Source of the DNA: Prostheceraeus crozeri
Taxonomy: Eukaryota; Platyhelminthes; Polycladida; Euryleptidae
Direction: 5' to 3'
Assembly: GCA_907163375.1 (NCBI GenBank)
Contig: CAJQUW010014304.1
Location: forward strand, 1 to 64,000
Length of the DNA: 64,000 nt
The notes under the pieces were generated by a model, which did no database searches, was not told the origin of the DNA, and worked only from the letters and a program-made list of their open reading frames with translations. Positions 1 to 10,513 of this stretch are shown here, in pieces. The position numbers and the translations under genes are program-made. How positions within the stretch are numbered: the stretch's first letter is position 1; every line of letters starts with the position of its first letter.

Positions 1-319
1 ATCATCCCGTCGTCAAACAAACTATACCCTCTATTGCTATCAAAATTACCAATGGTTTACAAGAGTGCATCCATGTGAAAGATACTAAATCCCTCGTAAC
101 TTTAGTGTTTCGGAAAACAAAGCGAAGTCATTGTGATATATTTATTGAAATAAAAATATGTGTATGACAAAGTCTTTTCACAGATATAGGGGGAATGGGC
201 TAACTGTAGGCATATATTCACAAGGAAGTGCAATCTAAAGCGATACATAAAACAGCAATGTTTATCTACAGAAATCAACATGAAAATACTAAGTTAAGGA
301 TGATTATGCTAAGACGTCT
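1..319. other. A+T-rich stretch, no gene seen
   Basis: No reading frame, RNA gene or repeat that I can support. It lies just upstream of the LINE tail and may contain eroded LINE sequence, but I cannot show that. Confidence 0.4.
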
Positions 320-850
320 CCTGAATGTGGTAGTGTGAGTTTAATTCTTTTGGGTGGATACCATGTAAGTTATCCCTGAAATTGGAAAGATTTCAACGTC
401 GTGCACATAAGATCATCTGTGGTGCCGATTGTCAATGTAGCAATTTTTCCGTCAATCGAGCACAAGTTTGAACAGCGAGCTGTAGAGTTTCTGTTAAAAT
501 GTGAGTGTTTTCCAAATCATCCTTTGAACCATTTGATCCCCGAAAGACTTCCTATGAGCAATCATTTTCGCATCCCATTCTGCAAGACTACCAGGTATCT
601 TGACTCTTTTGTGCCTTGGTCATGTTTGTTGTTCAACGAGAATAGGCCAGGTATCCGATAGTTCAATCGACCTTTAATGTAAACCGATTTCTTGTTCGAC
701 ATACACGTATCTCGTCGCCTATTTGCATCGGAATCTTTGCTGTATGTTTTTTTTCTTCTGAAACGGTTTATTTTGTATCTGCATGCCTTGTATCCTTCCG
801 ATTTTCATTTTTCGAATAAACATTACTTTACTTTTTTCTTTTTATGTCTG
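320..850 (+). mobile_element. 5'-truncated LINE 3' end (CR1/Jockey-like RT C-terminus plus 3' UTR)
   Basis: Only the end of a non-LTR retrotransposon ORF2 is left. The reading begins near 370 with LERFQRRAHKIICGADC, which matches the usual LE-x-x-QRRA-x-(K/R)-II block after the RT thumb. It shifts frame near 430-440 and continues with EHKFEQRAVEFLLKC, then NHPLNHLIPERLP, and ends with TRYLDSFVPWSCLLFNE just before the stop at 659-661. These blocks follow the order seen at the C-terminus of many CR1/Jockey-group LINEs (RR-x-L-x-x-K, HPLHHLLP, TxRYxxSFIPxxxxLLN). A T-rich 3' UTR follows with a polyadenylation-like AATAAA near 818. The RT core, endonuclease and ORF1 are absent, so it is a dead 5'-truncated copy. 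Family placement is inferred from these C-terminal blocks alone. Confidence 0.6.
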
Positions 851-890
851 TATCAGGATGTCAATGTGGAAGAGATATGTTATGTTCTAA

Positions 891-3682
891 TCAGCACCTC
901 TTATCCTCCCATGCTGAAAGCGCCCGTTTCCTAAAAGTATGAGTTTTGATCTCATGCGACTTAGATTTTAAGATTGTCATATTGACAAACGTTATATTTT
1001 TATTTCTATAGGCTTCCGTGAAATTTTTATGTTTCATGTTAGAGACCAATGATCTTGATATGCCTTTAGCGCGCTTAATACTATCGTCGCTATCCTTTAA
1101 TTTCATACTGTACATTTTTGGGCGGAGGAGAATCATTTCATCAATTTCCTTCCCTGCTGTCTCATCTTTAAAGCAGCCAAGTTTTGCCTTATTTTTGATG
1201 GAGTAGAGTGGGTGATCAGTAGGATAATTTGATGTGTCAAAATATCTTTCTAAAGATTTTCCTACTTCATTGAAATTTAAATCTTTTTGAGTGGTAATAC
1301 CTAAGAAGAAACTATCTGTATCACCACCCAACAAACGAACCTCTTTTACGAGAGGACATGGTTTTAGTATTTTATAAAAGAGTTGGTACATTTCAAGCTT
1401 AGAGTAATCTAGTACAGCTTGGCAAATATAGATGGGCTTGCACAATTCAACTTCAGATTTTATCATTTTAACACCTACAAGGTCCTCATCGATAATGTCT
1501 CTATCGATGAATAGAGGTGATGAGACAAATTTCTTAAATTTTGTAACATCATTGACTAGTTTATAGTTTACACGTTTTCTAACATCCTCCATCGTCTTAC
1601 CAAATAGACTATTATTCTTATACTTATCAAAATCTTTTTCAAAGTTATTTTGGGCTAGTGCACGTTTCTGGCTGTTGCTATCAATATATGGTTTGAGGAA
1701 GGCTTTCTGTCTAAATTTAATAATGCGGTGAACTCTTTTTAAAATCATGCCCATTTCTAAATAAAATTTTAAGATGCTAAAGTGGAACTAGATAGTTTTC
1801 CTTATCATATTGGGTGAGTAAAAGTTTGCGGCAAGGCTTATAGTCGGGCTGATCGCATGATTCTAAATCTTTATGAAATTGTTTCATAAAGTCGGAAAAC
1901 ATATCTTTGGTGACTTCACCTGATTCGGGTGCGAGTGGAAAATCTACGGTTTTATGTTTAATATTATTTGGATAGATTAGATCTATCTCAAAATAATATC
2001 CCCAATCACCTTCATCTGGAATATTCAGTATGTTTGAAGGGTTGGAGTAATACTCAAGCTCATTTTGATTTAACCAACTAAACTCGGAATGAGGTAGTGG
2101 TTTAGACAGTGAACTGCCATATAAATTATTTTGGTCATAATACTTAAGATGAGTCTGATCATCGCCAACTATTTTTGATTTTAACCTATGTTTATTTACA
2201 AATGTGAGACCACCGCGAATTCCTCGCTCAAATAAATTATACATCTCTGGATCTTGTAAGAGATGAATGGTCTCACCAGTCATTTTAAAAGCAGACTTAA
2301 ATGACATGGCTGGCAGACTGACAAAGTGGACGGGATCTAACTTATCTTCTTCTAGTGCCACTCGTCGAAACTCCTGAAATACATCAGCCAGCAAAAATAC
2401 ATCTAACTTAAGATAGGCAATCATATATTCGCCAAATGTATGGCAGTCAAATTTTATCCATGCATCTTGTGCATGATCATAATCTTCGGTCTTACATTCT
2501 TCGCCGGTCAAATCATTTTTAAATTTATCTTTGGGTGGAAGAGAAGTCTCGCCGAGTTTACTAATCGCATCAAAATATGCATATGGAAAGACTCCTTTCC
2601 GTGTGATGACTTCATCGGTTATATTTGGATATTGTTTCTTAATATTTTGTGTTAGTGGAAGAGACTTTAGATCTTGTACGAGAGAGGCCAGTGATGCAGT
2701 CATAAATTGGTAGGAATCTAAAAATTTTATATCAAAATAGACCGTCTTATTTTCTTTAGTTTTATCAACAGGCACTTTTGCTGTCATGGCCATAAACTTC
2801 TCTCTCGTTTCTACTCTTCTACTCTTTCATTTGACCTAGACCTCCTTTTATTATCACATGGCTGTCGTAGCCCTTGAAATTATGGAAAATGACGGGTAAT
2901 GTACGCCGTTTCATCCTAAGTGAAAAATTGCATTTTGAACATAGTGCGTTTCTAAATTTACCCGTGATGTGATCATGGTCGCGCACTTTCTTAATCTTAT
3001 CATCATCAAATGTTTTACTACATTTGGGGCAAACATTGCAACTATCAAATTTTGATTGATCATCTGCTGTCATATGCAATGATCTGCGATAGAGTTCACC
3101 ATCATACTTTTGTTGAAATTTTACAGCCTGTTCGAGGAATTGTAGGAATTGGTAAATACAATCCTCACCTTGCCAGACGTGCATTTTATTTTTTCTATTT
3201 TGGAAATGGTCATGCCATACTTCATAGCAGGAAATGGCTGCTGATCGATGGGTGTTATCATCGATATAGCATTCGATGTCAGCATAGATGACACGAAGAG
3301 GACTTAGTTCATCGCCATTCTCTCTATATAAAAACTCCTTATCTTTGGGCATGCGCTCCATTTGTAGTTTACCTCGCTTACACCATTCGTAATGAGTTTC
3401 AAATCTATTTTTACTCCTAAGGTTGCGAATGCATCTGTCACAGTAATAAATCTCTGATGAGCTAGAATTTCTTAAGTGGTGGTATAAGCGAGAAATTTTG
3501 GGAATACCGCAGTAGTGCCATTCCTCACTATCATCCTGTCTTACTAATAAAAGGTTGACAACGTGGTCATAACAACTCGAACGCGAGTTGTAGCGGACAC
3601 CCTTCAATCCCTTTTCCCAAACATGGAGAACTATTTTGATGTTGTTCAATTTTTCAAATTTTTCTATATCTTTGATTTTCAT
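891..3682 (-). pseudogene. PolB: Protein-primed DNA polymerase B with endonuclease VII-like domain (fossil)
   Basis: In coding order the visible parts are as follows. A Cys-rich block with DHDHITGKFRNALCSKCN (near 2930-3020) is the His/Cys motif of the recombination endonuclease VII fold often fused to Polinton-type PolB. It is followed by the exonuclease-like motif FHNFKGYDSHVI (near 2850-2890). YYDQNNLYGSSLSKPLPHSE (near 2080-2160) is polymerase motif A of DNA_pol_B_2 enzymes. LLGGDTDSFFLGI (near 1290-1340) is motif C with the catalytic DTD. The C-terminus keeps the family's ALSAWEDKR block. In living relatives this enzyme replicates the linear element from a terminal protein. The copy is broken in about two to three places and lacks the last residues, where a LINE tail abuts it. 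Family identity is strong; assignment to Polinton versus adintovirus is open. Confidence 0.85.
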
Positions 3683-3689
3683 ATCTTCA

Positions 3690-4253
3690 CTATTGCAGTC
3701 ATCAAACTTTAATTCATTCTCCCACTGTTGATACTTACTCTTACGGTATCGCCTATATTGTACATCATTATAGTGGAGAATGGAGAGGACGGCTTACTTA
3801 AAACATTGCGATTCGCAATCTACAGTAATGACTGTTTTTTTATTTTTTAAACTTTTCGGAAGTTTAAAGGAGCCTCGTCCAGAGTAGTTCTCTAATAAAG
3901 TGATTTTAATCATGGCGGTCTCAATACCATCAAAAACGAGACCACTATCGAGCTCGTTAAATTTATCTATATTTAATTTTAACCCTTGGATATGAAAATT
4001 TATCCAAGACTCACAGTCTAAAACCTTGGGTTGCAGGAGAGGAGGGTATGTGAAACTCCAGCCTCTCTACTATTTGACCAGTATGGTGGTCGATTTTTGC
4101 ATATTTTGTTTTGAGATAGATGAGCGCCTTCATTCTAAAAATTGACTAAATTGTTGAAGAGCGCACCAATCAAAGATGAATTTTGATGAAACCATTCTTC
4201 AAAGTCAGTAATGGTTTCTGAGGATTCCATCTGGTAGTTCCTCACTAAATTAT
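3690..4253 (-). other. Degenerate upstream part of the PolB region
   Basis: No long reading frame is visible. The stretch lies between the PolB homology and the zinc-finger-like sequence on the same strand, and probably holds eroded N-terminal coding sequence of the same fossil gene. I cannot assign a domain. Confidence 0.4.
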
Positions 4254-4620
4254 TTATCGACACTTCAGAGAGTCGGATAGAGGAGGTGCTGTTAGTATAA
4301 CTATCGCCACTGTGTATATGTCGAAGTCTATGTGAAGATAGTTCAAAATGTGACTCAAAAGACTGAATGCATAAATCGCAAGAAAAGGAGACATCGTTAA
4401 CAGAATCATCCCCACCTTCGGAGATTGATGCTGACTTAGGTCTACAAACACCTCGCTTGATGTGTCGGCGAGATCACGCTTCCTCGTGAAGATGTGTCCA
4501 CAGTCAGCACATTCCCGATCGTTGCATTCCCGCGACAATGTTGACATGGAGTCGCTGTTGTTATCCGACTCGCTCGAGATGGGACTGGTATCACCTGAAA
4601 GAGAAATCATTCTATCATCT
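4254..4620 (-). pseudogene. C2H2 zinc-finger-like N-terminal segment of the Polinton-type gene (fossil)
   Basis: Two finger-like motifs are visible on the minus strand: CADCGHIFTRKRDL (near 4460-4510) and CDLCIQSFESHFELSSH (near 4320-4380), with the spacing of C2H2 fingers. An acidic Ser-rich stretch precedes the first. C2H2-type fingers are common at the N-termini of insect Polinton-related polymerases, which fits the position upstream of the PolB homology on the same strand. It could instead be a separate small protein. The segment is not an intact gene. Confidence 0.4.
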
Positions 4621-5076
4621 CTGTTAAAGTCTCAGTGTATTGTTACAACCTACCTTGACTCAACAACTCTAAACTTTCCTCGAGAAGGGAGGGCGTTGGT
4701 GATGAAGTTAATGCCTGAAATTGAGGAAGATGCTATTAGCCACACGTTTGAGGGAGATGAGTGAAGAAATTTTCAACTTACCATTTCAACGAAATCAAGT
4801 TTAAGGTTGATACTTCAACAAGATAGAGACTTCACTCAAATAATACGTCTCAAATTTGGAATTCACGGGAGAGCAGTTCACTTGTACACCTCAAATAATA
4901 ACAGAATTCGCTAGAGAACACTTCACTTATACGTCACAAAGATAGAGTGAAATGACACGAATGTCACTTTGCTTATATCCTTTCATGCTCATCATTCATT
5001 GGCTGTTCATTCTGATTGGTTGTTTGTTTATACTTAAGAATTAGGAAACATTTCAAAGTTATTATTCACAGTCAAC
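4621..5076. promoter_or_regulatory. Divergent intergenic region
   Basis: About 450 bp lies between the leftward PolB region and the rightward small gene at 5077. It probably holds both 5' flanks. A+T-rich sequence precedes the 5077 start codon, but I see no clear TATA box or initiator, so no promoter element is claimed. It also contains several short repeats of the type TTCACT and CACTTCACT. Confidence 0.3.
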
Positions 5077-5532
5077 ATGACAAGCCCTCTAAAAAAAGCG
5101 AACACTACATTGGAGTTCTCTTCTCCATGCTCAACACCAAAGGCACTCGTTGTACCAAACGCTCCAACGAAGGGGAAGGTAGAGAAGGTGTACCGACTTG
5201 ATAACATTAGAAAGTTGACATTACCAGCGGACGACGAAGAGGAGAGTGTATGTGAGAAGGAGTGTCCCGACTTAACAGGCGTGAGGTGGAAGTATCTGCA
5301 GTACGATACTGATAAAGTGATGGAGATCACCAGCACCAAATTCCTCCACCAATTATGGGAATGGTACACCCCTAACTCCCAGCCACGAACTATGGCGGAT
5401 TGGGAGTACATCGACAAAGTGAGGCTCGCGGTAGAAGAACGATTGAAACAAGTGAACTGTTTTTGTGATCTATGTGAAGCCAGACTCTGGGACGATATTG
5501 ACGATGAAGACCTTTTGAAATACATGTCATAA
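5077..5532 (+). CDS. Small acidic protein of unknown function, whole-looking (151 aa)
   Basis: The frame is complete from ATG to TAA. The N-terminal third is Ser/Thr/Pro/Lys-rich and looks disordered. The middle has DLTGVRWKYLQYDTDKVMEI and LHQLWEWYTPNSQPRTMADW, a Trp/Tyr-rich stretch that looks folded. The C-terminus has a CFCDLC cysteine cluster and an acidic tail ending DDIDDEDLLKYMS. No signal peptide or membrane segment is seen. An AATAAA polyadenylation signal (5531-5536) overlaps the stop codon, a compact arrangement usual in virus-like elements. It lies divergent from the PolB fossil and may be an accessory gene of the same element. I do not recognise the family. Codon use looks like real coding sequence. 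Confidence 0.55.
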   Translation: MTSPLKKANTTLEFSSPCSTPKALVVPNAPTKGKVEKVYRLDNIRKLTLPADDEEESVCEKECPDLTGVRWKYLQYDTDKVMEITSTKFLHQLWEWYTPNSQPRTMADWEYIDKVRLAVEERLKQVNCFCDLCEARLWDDIDDEDLLKYMS

Positions 5533-6063
5533 TAAATGTTTATTTCGTATTATCTTTGCTTTCATACTGACTTACTTGAATGGGGTTCAGTGGATGATTT
5601 AACCATGTATACTTTTTCATTTGGAAATAGTAGCACGCTTAGTCTAACTTGCAAATCTTATAACATTTCATATGGACGATGATGATAGATGAAATAGTGT
5701 TAAATAAAATTAAGACAGCTTACATGATTCTGGGATAGCAATCGACTGCGATCCATGTGTAAAGAGCTTGTTAGACTACGGAAGAGAGAAGTGTGTTATG
5801 TTGCGTGTGGCGCGTGAGTGTCCTCCCTTTCATTCCATTCATCAATTCGTCAAAGTTTTAGGCAACCTTCGACAGTTGGCTAAATGTCGCCCTGACGCGA
5901 ATGCATACTACGTTGAGACAGAGGCAATCACTTGCAAACATGACGCAGAGAGGTTTAACAAGATTGACCATTGCCGAATGTCCCTTGCGGTATACATAGC
6001 TACGGGTTTCACCGCCGCCCTTTACAGGAACGCCCGTCGAAAGGAAGTAACCGAACTTCATTT
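5533..6063. other. No gene supported
   Basis: Downstream flank of the small gene. Open frames exist on both strands between 5768 and 6079, but neither shows a recognisable motif or a partner gene, so I do not call them. Confidence 0.35.
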
Positions 6064-6206
6064 GCAACGTTCAAGTTGACTGATAGCAGATTCAACTTAA
6101 TGATAGTATTCGCCAGTCTAAAGACTCCCAGGGCAAACCGCGTGGAGGCTCTATCATGTCTTGCCCCATGGTGGCCCTTAAGAGAGCCGGTGGTTCGTTC
6201 TCGGGG
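6064..6206 (+). repeat. Direct repeat copy 1 (about 143 bp)
   Basis: This stretch recurs at 6537-6680 at an offset of 473-474 bp. Both start with GCAACGTTCAAGTTGACTG and run to GTTCTCGGGG with about a dozen differences. It overlaps the 3' flank of the minus-strand coiled-coil gene, so part of that gene's 3' end has been duplicated. The 330-bp stretch between the copies contains no gene I can support. Confidence 0.8.
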
Positions 6207-6536
6207 GTCGTCATCTTACAGCCTACCGATTCTGCTGAGAGAGTCTTTGACTCTCTCCATGGTAGCAGTGTCGACTTCCATGGTAGTTGGCATGTGAGTG
6301 TAGAGTGGAATGTAGCGCCATTCCATTGGATTGGTAACACTTGCTGTCATCGCATTGCCAATCCGAGCAAGATTGTTGTGGACTCTGTCTTGCTCCTCTA
6401 TTCTAGCAAATTCATTAAATCAATTTCGCGGTCTTAACTGCGGTCCGCGAGGAGAGCTGACTGCAGCGTTTGGTGTCTCCATGATTGAAATGAAATGAAA
6501 TGAGAGGTAGTGGTTTATATACCCCTCTAATGTGAC

Positions 6537-6680
6537 GCAACGTTCAAGTTGACTGATAGCAGATTCAACTTAATGATATTATTCGCCAGTCTAAAGACTG
6601 CCCAGGGCAAACCGCGAGGAGGTTCTATCATGTCTTGCCCCATGGTGGTCCCATAAGGACCGTTTGTGGCGTTCTCGGGG
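6537..6680 (+). repeat. Direct repeat copy 2 (about 144 bp)
   Basis: Partner of 6064-6206. It sits just beyond the 3' end of the minus-strand gene at 6695-7839. The two copies are diverged enough that the duplication is not recent. I see no target-site duplication that would mark them as terminal repeats. Confidence 0.8.
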
Positions 6681-6694
6681 TGTGGGATAGGGAC

Positions 6695-7839
6695 TCAGGC
6701 TTGCCGTTTCGACTGCGACTCTGGCAACGGGGCGGGTGGTCGCTTCTCTTGGATGTCTGTAAAGAAAGAAGTAGTGAGTTATCATCTTACATTTTAATTT
6801 AATCATTTTTACTTACAGATCTTCTCGGGCGCTTCCTCATAAAGGAAATTCGAGATCGGATCACGATGATCGAAGGTGAAGTGTAGACACTCCACCCCTT
6901 TCTTCACCCGAGAGTAGCATTTCTCCCCTCTTCCACGCTCGTACAAGAGAGGAGTTTCTGCTTCTCTCCCCTTTCTAATAGGGATGTGCAAACGGCTGGA
7001 ACGCACCCTTCGATCGCGATCCACCAGCTGCGCCGAACGGTGCAGCTCGTGGTTCGTCTCGACTACCTTAGCCATCTGCACACGGAGTCTGTCCACTTCC
7101 TCTTTCAACCTTCGTATCTCCTTCTCCCTACTTCCCTCTCTGCTAGCAAATCCTCTTCTCTGGCTTTCCCCTCGAGAGTCTTGAGCCTCTCCTGCTCCAA
7201 CTTGCCATCCCGCTCGCTTAATCTCTCCTTCACCTTCTTCATCTCTCCGGCTACGTTCTTTAGGTCCTCATAATTTGCCTTGTATGAGAAGCCCTCCTCC
7301 TTTAACTTCTCCACCTCTTTCTTTAGTTTCTCCCGTTCGGCGATTACGGGCGGGCGCTTGACAAAATTGCGACATTGCGTCGCAATTCCGCTCGCAGTCA
7401 GGGCTGCAGGGGTCTCGCGATCGAGGTCGACGTCCTCGAAAGGTTGCGGCTGTAGCTCTCCCTACTCTTCCTGCTCACTATCGCTGCTGGACAGCGAGCT
7501 ATCGCTACTAAGCGAGGATACAGCGGCAATCGCTTCAATGGCGGATTGTAGCTCAGTGGCCTTAGTGGTGGATTGTGGCTCCAAAGAACGGAGCTCAGTG
7601 GCGGAGAGTGAACACCGTTCTTCTTCGCCTACTTCGCCTGCTTGACACTCGCTGTGTTGTGAGTGCCAATCCTCCAGCCGCTCACTTAAGAGACTGACTT
7701 TGTGGGCTCCGCAATAGTAGCGACCGACCCCTATCTGTGTCTTGTTAGCGCAAGCGTTTTTCTTGAAGGCGTCAGCTCGGAATACCTTCCGGCATTGACA
7801 CAGTTTGAAACTGGTCCTCACATTATTGTATTTCGGCAT
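6695..7839 (-). pseudogene. Cys-rich N-terminus plus coiled-coil protein, unknown function, probably broken
   Basis: The minus-strand start at 7839 opens with MPKYNNVRTSFKLCQCRKVF, followed by CANK and a YYCGAHK motif, a likely metal-binding Cys/His cluster within the first 50 residues. A Ser/Glu-rich stretch follows. The second half is heptad-like and strongly charged, with blocks such as KLKKEVEKLKEEGFSYK and RERLSERDGKLEQERLK-like runs, so a coiled coil is expected. Near the 3' end a 60-nt segment (6757-6816) has a GTAAGT donor and a TTCTTTCTTTACAG acceptor on the minus strand, the size and form of a short arthropod intron. The gene shows about two interruptions. I do not know the family; membership in the neighbouring Polinton-type element is possible but unproven. 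Confidence 0.45.
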
Positions 7840-7860
7840 TTCTGAAGCGAAAAACGGAAA

Positions 7861-8609
7861 ACAATGATTTTAATTTCAAATCATCATGTTATCAATACTT
7901 GAGGATAGACAAGTTAAGCTGATGAATCCGTTACAGGCATTACTCAGAGGGGATCTTATTCCAACTCCAAGGCCTCGGCCAACAAATCCAACCTCCGACG
8001 GACAGAGCGTGCGTCATATCACTGTGTTGGTATTCGGACCCCGATTTTGACATGAAAATCGGTGGAGTTATTTACATCAGGAAACAAGTCTTGAGCCGAA
8101 GCTCGCCTCGTACAACATTATAAATGCCTTAGTTGAATTAAGCAGGGTCGAAAACCCCAGAAAACCTCCAAAACTAGTGAATTTAAATTTTTCAACTTTT
8201 TAGCACTACTTATGAAATTTTATAAGTAGTTTGTCACTTAGGGCAGGTCAATAGCGACCGAACATTTTTTGAATCAAGTCAAACGGACTTGTAGAAGCAA
8301 AGTTACAGGCCTTTAAAGTTTTGGAGTCTTTTATGGCCTGGAGACGAAGGCCATGTCCTGGCTAACCTCTAAGTCTGACGGCTTAGTTGATATCAGCAAT
8401 GAAATTTTCTAAGTCGGTTTCTTACAGAAACCCGGAATTTGGAATGTCCGATGCTATCATCGGAGCTCAGACAGACGACCTACCGTTGGCAATCTCTTGT
8501 CTGAATGACAACTCACTGTCGGTTCCCAGCTTATATAGTTTGTGACGATCAGCTGATGACCTAAGATCCATCATCAAAAAACTTAAAACGCTTCTATCAT
8601 CGATTCTGG
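7861..8609. other. No gene seen
   Basis: Intergenic stretch without a supported reading frame or repeat. It leads into the tandem repeat that starts near 8610. Confidence 0.35.
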
Positions 8610-9660
8610 AGGTCCGATTGAGCTGGAAATACATCATTCCAATGTAGAATTTGACGCTGAATCCAAATCTGGCCTCCGTTTTCCCATCCGATGCTTCGTT
8701 TTGGCGCTACAGACCAAAACGTCCCAAATTCTAACTCTGTCGTTTTTTCGAAAAATGTTGAAACTTTTTTCTCTCCGATTGACTTGAAACTCACCATACA
8801 GATAGAAAATTTGACGCTGATTCCAAATCTGAAATCCGTTTTCCCATCCGATGCTTCGTTTTGAAGCTACAGCCCAAAACGTCCCAAATTCTAACTCTGT
8901 CGTTTTTCGCCAATCTCCCAAAATCTTAAATGGCGTCTCACATCTAAACGAAGACAGATATGAACAAGCCGTTTCTTTCACTGAATTTTTCTCACTCTTA
9001 GCTTTCAAACGAGCTATTGCACGACAAAATCCGTTCACTGGAAGCCAAGATCGAAGCTAGCGCTCCCGAGGGGGGGGGCGTCAGCGAAAAGTTTTTCTCT
9101 CCGATTGCTTTCAAATGCACTATACAGATGCAGAATTTCACGCTGAATCCGAATCTGGCCTCCGTTTTCCCATCCGATGCTTCGTTTGGGCGCTACAGAC
9201 CAAAACGTCCCAAATTCTAACTCTGTCGTTTTTCGAAAAATGTTGAAAATTTTTTCTCTCCGATTGACATGAAACTCACCATACAGATAGAGAATTTCAC
9301 GCTGATTCCAAATCTGAAATCCGTTTTCCAATCCGATGCTTCGTTTTGAAGCTACAGCCCAAAACGTCCCAAATTCTAACTCTGTCGTTTTTCACCAATC
9401 TCCCAAAATTTTAAATGGCGTCTCACATCTAAACGAAGACAGATATGAACAAGCCGTTTCTTTCACTGAATTTGTCTCACTCTTAGCTTTCAAACGAGCT
9501 ATTGCACGACAAAATCCGTCCACTAGAAGCCAAGATCGAAGCTAGCGCTCCCGAGGGGGGGCGTCAGCGAAAATTTTTTCTCTCCAAGTGCTTTCAAATT
9601 CACCATACCGATGCAGAATTTCACGCTGAATCCGAATCTTAAGTCCGTTTCACCATCCAC
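8610..9660 (+). repeat. Tandem repeat, unit about 486 bp with internal 155-bp subrepeats
   Basis: Two full units (about 8610-9094 and 9095-9580) and a partial third are present. The internal marker CCATCCGATGCTTCGTTTTG occurs near 8680, 8838, 9171 and 9327, so each unit holds two related 155-bp subunits plus a unique part ending in a G run. Copies differ by a few per cent. The open frames across it are on the wrong strand for any motif I know and recur only because the DNA repeats. I do not recognise the family. Confidence 0.8.
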
Positions 9661-10126
9661 GACAACCTAGACGGTCGCCCACGTCAACCAGGCGGTCGGA
9701 CCAACTCACCCGAGTCTCACACTCTGTCGTTTTCGAGGGGGGGGGGCGCGCCGGTCGTGTATTCGCCGTTTTATTACTACTGATGATGATTGAATTTTGG
9801 ATTTCACAATTCAAATCACTTCATTGGATTTCTAAGATAGATCTGTCTCTATTCTTTTCAGAGCCTGATTATAAGCAAATGCACTTAAAATATCCTTAAT
9901 GAATTTCTGAATTTCTGTTTAGAGCTCTTAATTTAAATTTTTGGAAGACAGACTAAATCCTTGCTGTGCACAATATGGAATGAAAAGATAATTGCTTTAT
10001 TTGCCAACAAAGAATGATACGTGAGCATGTAATGCAACTAGAACGTTGTTTACACTTACTGCATGAATAGTGTGGCCAACCGATTCTAAGTGCTGAACAG
10101 CGATTCTGTTCAATATGCCGTGATGG
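9661..10126. other. No gene; G run and A+T-rich flank
   Basis: It begins with a GC-rich patch that includes a run of ten G (9737-9746) followed by CGCGCC, then turns A+T-rich. It may contain eroded sequence of the transposase that follows, but no motif is readable. Confidence 0.35.
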
Positions 10127-10513
10127 ATGGAGGAAGTTTTAAGTGAATGGAGACAGACATTTGAGTTATCGGAACTGAAAGCAGTTGTGGATAATGCGCC
10201 TTGTCTCTCCCGCTTGTTCGAGGATTCTTGGGCAAAGCTCCTATACATAGCTCCTTACAGTCCGATGCTTAATGCGATCGAAGATGTCTGGTCGAAAGTG
10301 AAAGCACTCGTCAAGTCAAATATGCAAGTTCTGGTAGTTAACGTACGAGGACTGGGAGAACAAATACTTCAGTACCTCGAACGTCTGGTGAGTGATGGTA
10401 GAAGTATCATGACGGCAAGGGACTGCGCGAAAGCTGCTCAGCACACCACATTTTACGAAGCTGCTTTGCAGTTACAGGACATTCCTGTTGACTATTTTCT
10501 TGACTTCCTCTAA
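10127..10513 (+). pseudogene. Tc1/mariner-IS630-like transposase, C-terminal fragment
   Basis: The 128-aa frame carries the end of a DDE_3-type catalytic domain: AVVDNAPCLSR holds the second catalytic Asp (family form D-N-A), and LLYIAPYSPMLNAIEDVWSK matches the family block PPYSPxLNxIExxWxxxK with the third catalytic acid (Glu). The N-terminal DNA-binding domain and the first catalytic Asp are missing, and no upstream in-frame sequence restores them. It is a truncated DNA-transposon remnant. Terminal inverted repeats and a TA target duplication were not identified. The frame ends normally at a TAA. Confidence 0.7.

Larger units (their letters stand above)
891..4620 (-). mobile_element. Polinton/Maverick-type (or adintovirus-like) element segment, fossil
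   Basis: The segment carries a family-B DNA polymerase of the protein-primed type on the minus strand, preceded by zinc-finger-like sequence. I see no integrase, packaging ATPase, protease or capsid gene in the window, so this is only part of such an element. Its terminal repeats are not identified; either they lie off the left edge or they are lost. The polymerase is broken in about two or three places, so the copy is inactive but not very old, since motifs are well kept. The genes at 5077-5532 and 6695-7839 may belong to the same element, but that is inference from position and compact layout. Confidence 0.6.

Noticed and set aside
5768-6079. Possible 103-aa plus-strand protein
   Set aside because: No motif or neighbour support, and an equally open frame on the other strand.
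8634-9545. Several 65-134-codon frames on both strands
   Set aside because: They arise from the 486-bp tandem repeat and recur with it.
9997-10248. Minus-strand frame opposite the Tc1/IS630-like fragment
   Set aside because: Shadow of the transposase frame with no motif of its own.
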